Below are positions 7,681-15,420 of a DNA stretch of 52,186 nt, piece by piece. The notes under the pieces are model-generated. The model was not told the origin of the DNA. It saw only the letters and a program-made list of their open reading frames with translations, and did no database searches. Source of the stretch: CAVSUR01 sp052143655 (lineage in GTDB: Bacteria; Actinomycetota; Actinomycetes; Streptosporangiales; Streptosporangiaceae); contig JBKQSL010000100.1 in assembly GCA_052143655.1 (NCBI GenBank), positions 1 through 52,186 of the forward strand, read 5' to 3'. Numbering within the stretch: the stretch's first letter is position 1; every line of letters begins with the position of its first letter. The translations under genes and the position numbers were made by a program.

Positions 7681-8112
7681 GTGCCGGATGAACAGTCACC
7701 CGGGGAGCCCGGCTCGCTGCTGACGCGCGAGGCGGCCCGAGGCGTCCTGGGCAGGTCGCCCTTCGCCGCTTGGTGGGGCGTGGACGTCGCGAACGTCGGA
7801 TCCGGGTGGGCGGAGCTGACCCTGCCGTGGCAGCCGCACTTCCTGCGGCCAGGGGCGGTCCTGCAGGGTTCCTGTTGCATGATGCTCGGCGACGTGGCGA
7901 CATGGCTGGCCATGATGACCACGATCGATGGCGCGGAAACAGCGGTGACCCTGGAGATGAAGACGAACTTCCTCGGACCGGGTGCAGATGACCTGCACTG
8001 CGTCGGGCGAATCGTCAAGGCCGGACGCCGCACGGTCTTCTGCGAGGCGAACACCCGCGGTGCCAGCGGCAAGCCGGTGGCCTTCCACACCATCACCTAC
8101 CTCATGACGTGA
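7681..8112 (+). CDS. PaaI-like hotdog-fold thioesterase
   Basis: The 143-aa protein fits the hotdog PaaI/YbgC-type thioesterase family: FAAWWGVDVANVGSGWAEL, then the central helix region PGAVLQGSCCMMLGDVATWLAM, then ETAVTLEMKTNFLGP. Members hydrolyse acyl-CoA or phenylacetyl-CoA-type thioesters in the cytosol. The substrate here is unknown. Where many relatives have Asn or Gly before the central helix, this one reads LQGSCCMM. The GTG at 7681 is preferred because GGAGG lies about 9 nt upstream; GTG at 7663 is also in frame. It is probably controlled by the divergent TetR regulator. Confidence 0.8.
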   Translation: MPDEQSPGEPGSLLTREAARGVLGRSPFAAWWGVDVANVGSGWAELTLPWQPHFLRPGAVLQGSCCMMLGDVATWLAMMTTIDGAETAVTLEMKTNFLGPGADDLHCVGRIVKAGRRTVFCEANTRGASGKPVAFHTITYLMT

Positions 8113-8126
8113 CAACCTCACAGGCA

Positions 8127-8999
8127 TCACTCGCTACTCCAAGGTCGCCGAGGGGTTGGGGCTGGTGACGCCAGCGGCTGGGGCAGCCGGGTGCTCGCGT
8201 CGGTGCGGGCCGCATCGACGGCGCCGCGGCTGAGGAACAGGCTCCCTCGCAGGTCCGCGCCGCGCAGGTCCGCATCGCGCAGGTCCGCCCCGGTGAGATC
8301 GGCCCCGGTCAGGTCCGCCCCGGCCAGCCGGGCGCCGATCAGGCAGGCCCCGCGCAGGCTCGCGCCGCGCAAGTCGGTCTCCCGCAGGTCGGCGCCGGCC
8401 AGGTCGGCGCCCCGCAGCTGGGCATGCGGGCCGGGCACGGCAGCCCGGGCCAGCTCGCTGGCCTGTGACAGCAGCGCGCTGGCCTGCTGCCAGTGCGGCC
8501 CGGCAGCAAGGCCGGCGAGCTCGTCCGGCGTGCCCTGCGCCAGCGCGAGCGTGGCCGCCAGCGCTGCCCGCAGTTGGCCGCGGCGCGGCGCGGCAGCTGG
8601 CAGCGCGATCGCCTGGGCCAGGTACCAGGCCAGCTCGTGCAGCTGCCGGACGACCGCGAACACGCTGAACATCTGTCCCGCTAGCTGCGGCGCGGTCCGC
8701 CAGTCCCGTCCGGCGAAAACCACCTGGGCGACATGCTGGCCGGCCCCGAAGCAGTCGTAGCGGGCGCAGCCCGCGAACCCCCGCTCGCGCAGCTGCGGGT
8801 GGATCGAGCAGCGGAAGTCCGGCGCCAGGTTCGGGCAGGGCTGCCCGGCCGGCTTGGTGATGGCGAACTCCGCCGAGGCGGTGAACCCCGGCCCGGCGCA
8901 GCACAGCGCGAAGCACCGGCTGCAGTCGGCGCGCAGGCGAGCCTGCAGCTCCGCCGGACGGCTGGCGGGGCGCGCCACCGCCCTGCCGCCGTCTGCCAT
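8127..8999 (-). CDS. Pentapeptide-repeat protein with Cys-rich N-terminal domain
   Basis: The 290-aa protein has two parts. Residues 20-90 carry Cys26, 29, 33, 34, 55, 64, 78 and 83 plus His67 and His89, a pattern that suggests a bound zinc ion or Fe-S cluster. A helical middle follows, then about 12 pentapeptide repeats of the A(D/N)LxG type (about 195-257), expected to form a right-handed quadrilateral beta-helix. Its start lies 19 nt beyond the leuA stop on the same strand, with a GGGAGG site, so it may be co-transcribed with leuA. Pentapeptide proteins such as MfpA/Qnr mimic DNA, but no such role can be claimed here. Confidence 0.8.
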   Translation of the reverse strand: MADGGRAVARPASRPAELQARLRADCSRCFALCCAGPGFTASAEFAITKPAGQPCPNLAPDFRCSIHPQLRERGFAGCARYDCFGAGQHVAQVVFAGRDWRTAPQLAGQMFSVFAVVRQLHELAWYLAQAIALPAAAPRRGQLRAALAATLALAQGTPDELAGLAAGPHWQQASALLSQASELARAAVPGPHAQLRGADLAGADLRETDLRGASLRGACLIGARLAGADLTGADLTGADLRDADLRGADLRGSLFLSRGAVDAARTDASTRLPQPLASPAPTPRRPWSSE

Positions 9000-9018
9000 C
9001 AGCCCTCCCGGGAGCGGC

Positions 9019-10806
9019 TCAGCCGGCCTGGCGGAGCCGGGCGGCCCGGTTCAGCGCGCTGATCACGCCGCGCAGCGACGCGCGGACGATCGACTCGCTG
9101 ACCCCCACGCCCCACAGCACCCGGTCTCCCACCTCGATCTCCAGGTAGGCGGCCGCCTCGGCATCGCGGCCCGCGGTGAGGGCATGCTCGGCGTAGTCCA
9201 GCACCCGGACGCTGACCCCGCCGAGCCCCATGTCGATCGGTGACAGCGCCTGGCAGAACGCGGCGATCGGGCCGTTGCCGACCCCGGTCAGCTCGTGCTC
9301 GGTGCCGAATGCGCGCACGGTCGCGGTGATGCGCTCGGTGCCGCCGTCTGTCGCCGAGGTGAAGCGGAGCAGTTCGAACGGGCCCGGGTCGAGGTACTCG
9401 GCGGCGAAGATCTGCCACATCTGGGCGGCGCCCACCTCGCCGCCGGCGTCGTCGGTGTGCCGCTGGATCACCTGGCTGAACTCGATCTGCAGCCGCCGCG
9501 GCAGGTCCAGGTGATGGTCGTTCTTCATGATGTAGGCGACGCCGCCCTTGCCGGACTGCGAGTTGACCCGGATGACGGCCTCGTAGGACCGGCCCACGTC
9601 CTTGGGGTCGATCGGCAGGTAGGGCATCTGCCAGGGCAGCTCGCCGGCCGGCCGGCCTGCCCGCCCGGCGACCCGCTCCAGCTGGTCGAAGCCCTTCTTG
9701 ATGGCGTCCTGGTGCGAGCCGGAGAACGACGTGTACACCAGGTCGCCGGCGTAGGGGTGGCGCTCGTGCACGCCGATCCCGTTGCAGTACTCGGCGGTGC
9801 GCCGGATCTGGTCGATGTCGCTGAAGTCGATCTGCGGGTCGATGCCCTGGCTGTAGAGGTTCAGCCCGAGGGTGATCAGGTCCACGTTGCCCGACCGCTC
9901 GCCGTTGCCGAACAGGCAGCCCTCGATCCGGTCGGCCCCGGCCAGCACGGCCAGCTCCGCGTCGGCCACGGCGGTGCCCCGGTCATTGTGGGTGTGCACC
10001 GACAGCGCGATGTGCTCGCGCCGGGACAGGTTCCGGCTCATCCACTCGATCTGGTCGGCGTACACGTTCGGCGTGGACCGCTCGACCGTGCAGGGCAGGT
10101 TCAGCACGATCTCCCGGCCGGGGCCCGGCTGCCAGACCTCCATCACCGCCTCGCAGATCTCCAGCGAGAAGTCCAGCTCAGTGTCCATGAAGATCTCGGG
10201 CGAGTACTCGTAGCCGAACTCGGTGCCGGACAGGTAGGTCTCGGCGAACTTCATCACGGCCCGGGTACCCTCGACGGCCACGGCCCTGCACTCGGCGCGC
10301 CCGTCGCCTGCCCAGCCGAACACCACGCCGCGGAAGATCGGCGCCGCGGCGTTGTACATGTGCACGGTGGCCCGGCAGGCGCCGGCCAGCGACGCCGCAG
10401 TGCGCTCGATCAGCTCCTCGCGCGCCTGCGTCAGCACCGAGATGCACACGTCGTCGGGTACCGCGCCGCTCTCGATGAGGCTGCGGATGAAGTCGAACTC
10501 GGTCTGGCTGGCTGCCGGGAAGCCGACCTCGATCTCCTTGTAGCCCATCCGCACCAGCAGCTCGAACATGGCCCGCTTGCGGCTGGCGTTCATCGGGTCG
10601 ATCAGCGCCTGGTTGCCGTCCCGCAGGTCGGTCGACAGCCACCGCGGCGCGGCGGTGATGGTGCGCGCGGGCCACTGCCGGTCCGGCAGGTCCACGGGCG
10701 GGAACGGCCGGTACCGGTGGCAGGGCATGCCGGAGGGCTGCTGCCGCGGTGCCGGCCGCGGTGGTACGGACGGGCCGGGCACAACGGGGCTGGGATTGCT
10801 GTCCAT
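9019..10806 (-). CDS. leuA: 2-isopropylmalate synthase
   Basis: This enzyme catalyses the first committed step of leucine synthesis: acetyl-CoA plus 2-oxoisovalerate to 2-isopropylmalate. The 595-aa protein has the HMGL-like TIM barrel (LSTDLRDGNQALIDPMN near residue 55; HNDRGTAVAD and GNGERSGNVD downstream) and a C-terminal regulatory LeuA domain. This is the long actinobacterial/fungal type (LeuA2). The ATG at 10806 was chosen because the longer frame runs back through the leader region. A leucine-rich leader peptide and inverted repeats precede it, implying attenuation by leucyl-tRNA supply in addition to feedback inhibition. The pentapeptide gene follows closely. Confidence 0.97.
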   Translation of the reverse strand: MDSNPSPVVPGPSVPPRPAPRQQPSGMPCHRYRPFPPVDLPDRQWPARTITAAPRWLSTDLRDGNQALIDPMNASRKRAMFELLVRMGYKEIEVGFPAASQTEFDFIRSLIESGAVPDDVCISVLTQAREELIERTAASLAGACRATVHMYNAAAPIFRGVVFGWAGDGRAECRAVAVEGTRAVMKFAETYLSGTEFGYEYSPEIFMDTELDFSLEICEAVMEVWQPGPGREIVLNLPCTVERSTPNVYADQIEWMSRNLSRREHIALSVHTHNDRGTAVADAELAVLAGADRIEGCLFGNGERSGNVDLITLGLNLYSQGIDPQIDFSDIDQIRRTAEYCNGIGVHERHPYAGDLVYTSFSGSHQDAIKKGFDQLERVAGRAGRPAGELPWQMPYLPIDPKDVGRSYEAVIRVNSQSGKGGVAYIMKNDHHLDLPRRLQIEFSQVIQRHTDDAGGEVGAAQMWQIFAAEYLDPGPFELLRFTSATDGGTERITATVRAFGTEHELTGVGNGPIAAFCQALSPIDMGLGGVSVRVLDYAEHALTAGRDAEAAAYLEIEVGDRVLWGVGVSESIVRASLRGVISALNRAARLRQAG

Positions 10807-10845
10807 GAGATTCGCTGCTCCTGGGGGACAGACCTGAGGGGGGAT

Positions 10846-10886
10846 CGGTCGGCGCAGCACAGCGGCCCGCGACGAGGGGCCGACCG
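10846..10886 (-). promoter_or_regulatory. leuA attenuator stem
   Basis: CGGTCGGC (10846-10853) is the exact reverse complement of 10879-10886, giving an 8-bp stem with a 25-nt spacer. It lies between the leader peptide stop and leuA. It is likely one of the alternative structures of a ribosome-mediated attenuator. Confidence 0.6.
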
Positions 10887-10892
10887 GATTGG

Positions 10893-10937
10893 CTACCGGG
10901 CCTCGCCGCGGCAGCGAAGAAGCAGCACGCGGATCAT
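10893..10937 (-). CDS. leuA leader peptide (14 aa)
   Basis: The short frame ATG...TAG reads MIRVLLLRCRGEAR, with three consecutive Leu codons (CTG CTT CTT) in the middle. It ends 86 nt before leuA and just ahead of an 8-bp inverted repeat. Stalling at the Leu codons when leucyl-tRNA is scarce would change folding of the following RNA. Position, composition and the downstream stem together fit known actinobacterial leuA attenuation. Confidence 0.75.
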   Translation of the reverse strand: MIRVLLLRCRGEAR

Positions 10938-10976
10938 GACCAGCCAACCATACCAGGCGCGCGGCCCGCGGTCCGG

Positions 10977-11411
10977 TCAGACGTTGAAGCCGAGGGCTCG
11001 CAGCTGCTCGCGGCCGTCCTCGGTGATCTTGTCAGGACCCCACGGGGGCAGCCACACCCAGTTGATGCGGAAGTCGCTGACCAGGCCCTCCAGCGCGTCC
11101 CGGGCCTGGTCCTCGATCACGTCGGTGAGCGGGCAGGCCGCGCTGGTCAGCGTCATGTCGATGGTGGCGACGCTGTCGTCGGTGACCGTGACGCCGTACA
11201 CCAGCCCCAGGTCGACGACGTTGATGCCGAGCTCGGGGTCGACGACGTCGCGCAGCGCCTCCAGCAGTTCCTCGGTCTGCTCGCTGTGCTCCCCGGTCAG
11301 TTCCTCGCCGTCCAGGCCGGCGCCGGTCTCCTCGGCGGTGCTGCCCTCGGCGGGGGGCCGCTCGTCCTGCGCCAGGCCCGCGTCAGCCAGCCGGGCAGTG
11401 TCCTCGGTCAT
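10977..11411 (-). CDS. sufT: MIP18/DUF59-family Fe-S assembly factor (SufT)
   Basis: The 144-aa protein has an acidic, disordered first 45 residues followed by a DUF59 domain: ALRDVVDPELGINVVDLGLVYGV, then TSAACPLTDVIEDQ with the conserved Cys. Its relatives (SufT, Mtb Rv1466) act in maturation or insertion of Fe-S clusters. The start overlaps the sufU stop by 4 nt (ATGA), so it is translationally coupled as the last gene of the SUF operon. Confidence 0.93.
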   Translation of the reverse strand: MTEDTARLADAGLAQDERPPAEGSTAEETGAGLDGEELTGEHSEQTEELLEALRDVVDPELGINVVDLGLVYGVTVTDDSVATIDMTLTSAACPLTDVIEDQARDALEGLVSDFRINWVWLPPWGPDKITEDGREQLRALGFNV

Positions 11412-11872
11412 GTCCGCTCCTTCGTCTCCAGGGCGCGCGCAGTCGCGTCCTTCCACGCCATCCAGCCGAGCAGCGCGCACTTGATCCGGGCCGGGTACTT
11501 CGACACGCCCTCGAACGCCACCGCGTCGCCGAGCAGCTCCTCGTCCGGCTCGGCGTCCTCGCCGCGGGACTGCATCAGCCGCAGGAATTCGGCGCTGATC
11601 GCCATGGCCTCGCCGACGGTCTTGCCGATGAGCGCGTCGCACATCACCGAGGCACTGGCCTGGCTGATGGAGCAGCCGAGCGCGTCGTAGCAGACGTCAG
11701 CCAGCACCGGCTCGCCGCCGGCGTCCTTGAGCGTGACCCGCAGCGTCACCTCGTCACCGCAGGTCGGGTTGACGTGCATGACCTCGGCGTCGAACGGCTC
11801 CCGCAGGCCCTTGTGGTGCGGGCGCCGGTAGTGCTCCAGGATGATCTCCTGGTACATCGATTCGAGCTGCAT
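11408..11872 (-). CDS. sufU: SufU-type Fe-S scaffold / sulfur relay protein
   Basis: The 154-aa IscU-like protein contains the ligand motifs HVNPTCGDEV, YDALGCSISQASASVM and KCALLGW. These provide the three Cys and the Asp (GDE) that bind zinc in SufU. In Gram-positive bacteria SufU accepts persulfide sulfur from SufS and passes it to SufBCD. The gene follows sufS by 28 nt and overlaps sufT. Confidence 0.95.
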   Translation of the reverse strand: MQLESMYQEIILEHYRRPHHKGLREPFDAEVMHVNPTCGDEVTLRVTLKDAGGEPVLADVCYDALGCSISQASASVMCDALIGKTVGEAMAISAEFLRLMQSRGEDAEPDEELLGDAVAFEGVSKYPARIKCALLGWMAWKDATARALETKERT

Positions 11873-11900
11873 CACGGTGCTTTCCCCATCACAGCGCCTA

Positions 11901-13202
11901 TCACGCGGTCCCGAAGAACTTCTGCGCCTGGCGCACGCCATCCGCGAGCGCGTCCACCTCGTCGGCGGTGTTGTAGACGTAGAACGTCGCGCGGGTGGAC
12001 GACTGCACGCCGAGCGCCCGGTGCAGCGGCCAGGCACAGTGGTGCCCGGTGCGGACCGCGATGCCCAGCTCGTCGAGCACCTGGCCGACGTCGTGCGGGT
12101 GCAGGTCGTCAACGACGAACGACACCGCCCCGCCGCGGTGCGCCGGGCTCAGCGGGCCGAGGATCCGCACGCCGGAGATCGCGCCGAGTGCCTCCAGCGC
12201 CCGCGCGGTCAGCGCCTCCTCGTGCGCGGCCACGTTGTCCATGCCGAGCGCGTCGAGGTAGTCGCAGGCCGCGGCCAGCCCGACCGCCTGCGCGGCGGCG
12301 GGCACCCCGGCCTCGAACCGCTCGGGCGGCGGCAGGAACGTCGAGCCCTCCATCCGGACGATCTCGATCATCGAGCCGCCGGAGATGAACGGGGGCATGG
12401 CCTCGAGCAGCTCGCGGCGGCCCCACAGCACGCCGACCCCGGACGGGCCGAGCATCTTGTGCGCGGAGAAGGCCAGGAAGTCCGCGCCCAGCGCGGTCAC
12501 GTCCACCCGGCGGTGCGGCACCGACTGGGCGCCGTCGACGACCACCACAGCGCCGCGGGAGTGCGCCAGCGCGGCGATCTCCCCGACCGGCGGGATCGCC
12601 CCGGTGACGTTGGACTGGTGGGTGACCGCGACCAGCCGGGTGCGGTCGTTGATCAGCTCGGCGGCGTTGCTGAGATCCAGCCGCCCGTCCGGGGTCACGC
12701 CCAGCCAGCGCAAAGTGGCGCCGGTGCGCTGGGCCAGCTGCTGCCAGGGCACCAGGTTGGCGTGGTGCTCCATCTCGGTAACGCAGATCTCGTCACCGGG
12801 GCCGACCCGGAACCGGGCCGCCTGCGGCCCGGCGGTGGTGGCGTTGGACATCGCGTAGGCGATCAGGTTGATCGCCTCGGTCGCCGACTTGGTGAAGACG
12901 ATCTCGCTGGGATCGGCGCCGATGAACTCGGCCACCCGCACCCGCGCGCCCTCGTAGGCGTCGGTGGCCTCCTCGCCGAGCAGGTGCGCGCCGCGGTGCG
13001 CGGCGGCGTTGTGCATCGTGTAGAAATCGTGCTCGGCGTCCAGCACCTGGCGCGGCTTCTGCGCGGTGGCGCCGGAGTCCAGGTAGATCAGCGGGTGCCC
13101 GCCGCGCACGGCGCGGCCGAGGATCGGGAAGTCGGCCCGGATCGCCTGGGGGTCCAGCGCCGCGGCCGCGGCGGGGCCGGCGGGCCGACGGGCAGCGGTC
13201 AT
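11901..13202 (-). CDS. sufS: Cysteine desulfurase SufS
   Basis: This 433-aa PLP enzyme releases sulfur from cysteine, giving alanine and an enzyme persulfide for Fe-S assembly. The PLP lysine lies in FSAHKMLGPSGVG. The catalytic Cys is in RTGHHCAWPLH. The ESxTEAIN-like region (FTKSATEAINL) and DGAQSVPH are typical of class-V aminotransferases of the SufS group. ATG at 13202 overlaps the sufC stop by 4 nt. Its partner is SufU, next in the operon. Confidence 0.97.
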   Translation of the reverse strand: MTAARRPAGPAAAAALDPQAIRADFPILGRAVRGGHPLIYLDSGATAQKPRQVLDAEHDFYTMHNAAAHRGAHLLGEEATDAYEGARVRVAEFIGADPSEIVFTKSATEAINLIAYAMSNATTAGPQAARFRVGPGDEICVTEMEHHANLVPWQQLAQRTGATLRWLGVTPDGRLDLSNAAELINDRTRLVAVTHQSNVTGAIPPVGEIAALAHSRGAVVVVDGAQSVPHRRVDVTALGADFLAFSAHKMLGPSGVGVLWGRRELLEAMPPFISGGSMIEIVRMEGSTFLPPPERFEAGVPAAAQAVGLAAACDYLDALGMDNVAAHEEALTARALEALGAISGVRILGPLSPAHRGGAVSFVVDDLHPHDVGQVLDELGIAVRTGHHCAWPLHRALGVQSSTRATFYVYNTADEVDALADGVRQAQKFFGTA

Positions 13203-13966
13203 GCCGCCGCGCCCGCCGCCGTGAACCGCTCGTAGCCGCTGGACTCCAGTTCCTCTGCCAGCTCGGGGCCGCCCTCGGCGACGATCCGGCCGCCCACGAA
13301 CACGTGCACGAAGTCGGGCTGCACGTAGCGCAGGATCCGGGTGTAGTGGGTGATCAGCAGCACCCCGTGACTGCGGTCCTCGCGGTAGGCATTGATACCC
13401 GCCGAAACGACCTTCAGCGCGTCGATGTCGAGCCCGGAGTCGGTCTCGTCCAGGATCGCGATCTTCGGGTTCAGCAGCTGGAGCTGGAGGATCTCGTGCC
13501 GCTTCTTCTCGCCGCCGGAGAACCCCTCGTTCAGGTTCCGCTGCGCGAACGCCGGGTCGATCTGCAGCGCGTCCATGGCCGCCCGCAGTTCCTTGCCGAA
13601 GGTGCGGATCTTCGGCGCCTCGCCGCGCACCGCGGTGATCGCGGTCCGCAGGAAGTTGGACACCGATACGCCGGGAACCTCGACCGGGTACTGCATGGCC
13701 AGGAACAGCCCGGCCCGGGCCCGGGCGTCGACGCTCATCGTGAGCACGTCCTCGCCGTCAAGGGTGACCGAGCCGCTGGTGACCGTGTACTTAGGGTGGC
13801 CGGCGATCGCGTAGGCGAGCGTGGTCTTGCCCGACCCGTTCGGTCCCATGATCGCGTGCGTCTGCCCGGCGCTGACCGTCAGGTCGACGCCGCGCAGCAC
13901 CTCCAGGCTCGCCCCGGCGGCATCCGTCACGCTGGCGTGCAGGTCACGGATCTCAAGGGTGGACAT
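13199..13966 (-). CDS. sufC: Fe-S assembly ATPase SufC
   Basis: This 255-aa soluble ABC-type ATPase works with SufB and SufD in the scaffold complex. Walker A is GPNGSGKTT, the SufC-type signature is NEGFSGGEKKRHEIL, and Walker B is KIAILDETDSGLD. The start is ATG at 13966, or the adjacent ATG at 13969; the AGGAGA site suits 13966 better. It overlaps sufS. Confidence 0.97.
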   Translation of the reverse strand: MSTLEIRDLHASVTDAAGASLEVLRGVDLTVSAGQTHAIMGPNGSGKTTLAYAIAGHPKYTVTSGSVTLDGEDVLTMSVDARARAGLFLAMQYPVEVPGVSVSNFLRTAITAVRGEAPKIRTFGKELRAAMDALQIDPAFAQRNLNEGFSGGEKKRHEILQLQLLNPKIAILDETDSGLDIDALKVVSAGINAYREDRSHGVLLITHYTRILRYVQPDFVHVFVGGRIVAEGGPELAEELESSGYERFTAAGAAA

Positions 13967-13987
13967 CATCTCTCCTGGTGAGAAGGC

Positions 13988-14299
13988 TCAGGACAGCGCG
14001 ACGTAGACGTCGCCGCCGTCAATCTTGACTGGGTAGGCGGGCACCGCCGCAGTGGCGGGCGGGCCGGTGGGCTTGCCGGTGCGCACGTCAAAGCAGGAGC
14101 CGTGCAGCCAGCACTCCACAGTGTGGTCGTAGATCTCGCCGTCCGACAGCGAAACCTCCTCGTGCGAGCACACGTCCCGCAGCGCGAAGACCTCCCCGCC
14201 GGTGCGCACGATCGCGACCGGCTCGCCGCCGACCTCAACGCCGTGCGCCCCGCCCTCGGGCACGTCCGCGAGCGCGCATGCCCGCACGAACTCGCTCAC
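13988..14299 (-). CDS. Rieske-type [2Fe-2S] ferredoxin of the SUF operon
   Basis: The 103-aa protein carries the two Rieske ligand pairs C-S-H (DVCSHEEVSL) and C-W-L-H (VECWLHGSCFD). Small Rieske proteins sit between sufD and sufC in most actinobacterial SUF operons and may supply electrons during assembly. The exact role is not established. The GTG start at 14299 overlaps the sufD stop (GTGA). Confidence 0.93.
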   Translation of the reverse strand: MSEFVRACALADVPEGGAHGVEVGGEPVAIVRTGGEVFALRDVCSHEEVSLSDGEIYDHTVECWLHGSCFDVRTGKPTGPPATAAVPAYPVKIDGGDVYVALS

Positions 14300-15420
14300 C
14301 GGGCCACCCCGGCCAGCTCGGCCTCGACCGCGCCGGTGACCCGCTCATGCAGCTCGGGTACCTCGATCTGGCTGATGAGCTCGGCGAAGAAGCCGCGGAT
14401 GACCAGCCGCCGGGCCTCGTCGAACGGGATGCCGCGGGTCATCAGGTAGAACAGGTGCTGATCCTCCAGCCGCCCGCTGGTGCTGGCATGCCCGGCCTTG
14501 GCCACTTCGCCGGTGAGGATCTCCAGGTTCGGCACCGAGTCCACCCGGGTGCCGTCGGTCAGCACCAGGTTCCGGTTGGACTCGTAGGTATCGGTGCTGG
14601 TGGCCTCCGGCCGGATCACCACGTCGCCGATCCACACCGCGTGTGCGCCCGCGCCCGCGAGCGCGCCCTTGTAGCTGACCCGGCTGCGGCAGTTCGGCTC
14701 GGCGTGGTCGACGAACAGGCGGTGCTCGAGATGCTGCCCGGCGTCGGCGAAGTACAGCCCGCGCAGCGTCGCGTCCCCGCCCGGGCCGGCGTACCGGACC
14801 GACGGCGCCAGCCGTACCAGGCTCCCGCCGAGGCTCACCGCCGTATGCGTCAGCCGGGCATCCCGCCCCAGCCGCGCATGATGATGCGACAGGTGCACCG
14901 AGTCGTCGCTCCACTCCTGCAGCGACACCACCGCGAGGGACGCCCCGTCCCCCACGACGAGCTCGACATTGTCGGCATAAGTAGCCGACCCGCTGTACTC
15001 GACAACCACGACCGCGTGCGCATTCGGCTCGACATTGACCACAATGTGCCCCGCAGCAGCACCTGACGAGTCCTCACCCCGGACCGAGACCCACGCAGGC
15101 TCCGTGCTCTCCGTCCCTTCCGCGACGGTGAGAATCGTCGCCGAGTCGACCGCCGCGAAGGCCCGGGCACTGACCCGGTCGGCCGGCACGTAGGCGGCGC
15201 CGATCTGCGGGTCACCATGCTGCGCGTGCGCAATGGTGACTGCAGGTCCGGCGTCGGCGACGACCGACACCTTCCCGTCGCCGAAGGCGGCATCAGCATG
15301 CAGCCCCCGCAGCCGCCGCAGCGGCGTGAACCGCCACTCCTCTTCGCGCCCGCGGGGCACGTCGAAGGCATCCGGATCGAACGACTGCAGCTCGTGCAGC
15401 CGCGACAGAGCGACCGTCAT
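14296..15420 (-). CDS. sufD: Fe-S assembly protein SufD
   Basis: The 374-aa protein has the SufBD beta-helix core and the C-terminal family signature (HASTSGRLEDQHLFYLMTRG). It pairs with SufB and SufC in the SufBC2D scaffold and is needed for iron entry. N-terminal REEEWRFTPLRRL is the conserved SufD start. ATG at 15420 shares one base with the sufB stop, so the genes are coupled. Confidence 0.96.
   Translation of the reverse strand: MTVALSRLHELQSFDPDAFDVPRGREEEWRFTPLRRLRGLHADAAFGDGKVSVVADAGPAVTIAHAQHGDPQIGAAYVPADRVSARAFAAVDSATILTVAEGTESTEPAWVSVRGEDSSGAAAGHIVVNVEPNAHAVVVVEYSGSATYADNVELVVGDGASLAVVSLQEWSDDSVHLSHHHARLGRDARLTHTAVSLGGSLVRLAPSVRYAGPGGDATLRGLYFADAGQHLEHRLFVDHAEPNCRSRVSYKGALAGAGAHAVWIGDVVIRPEATSTDTYESNRNLVLTDGTRVDSVPNLEILTGEVAKAGHASTSGRLEDQHLFYLMTRGIPFDEARRLVIRGFFAELISQIEVPELHERVTGAVEAELAGVAR

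Noticed and set aside
9295..11484. Plus-strand 729-codon open frame
   Set aside because: Shadow of leuA and sufT; no recognisable domains and Arg/Ala/Gly/Val-rich composition.
11841..13235. Plus-strand 464-codon open frame
   Set aside because: It is antisense to sufS, which has all PLP-enzyme motifs.
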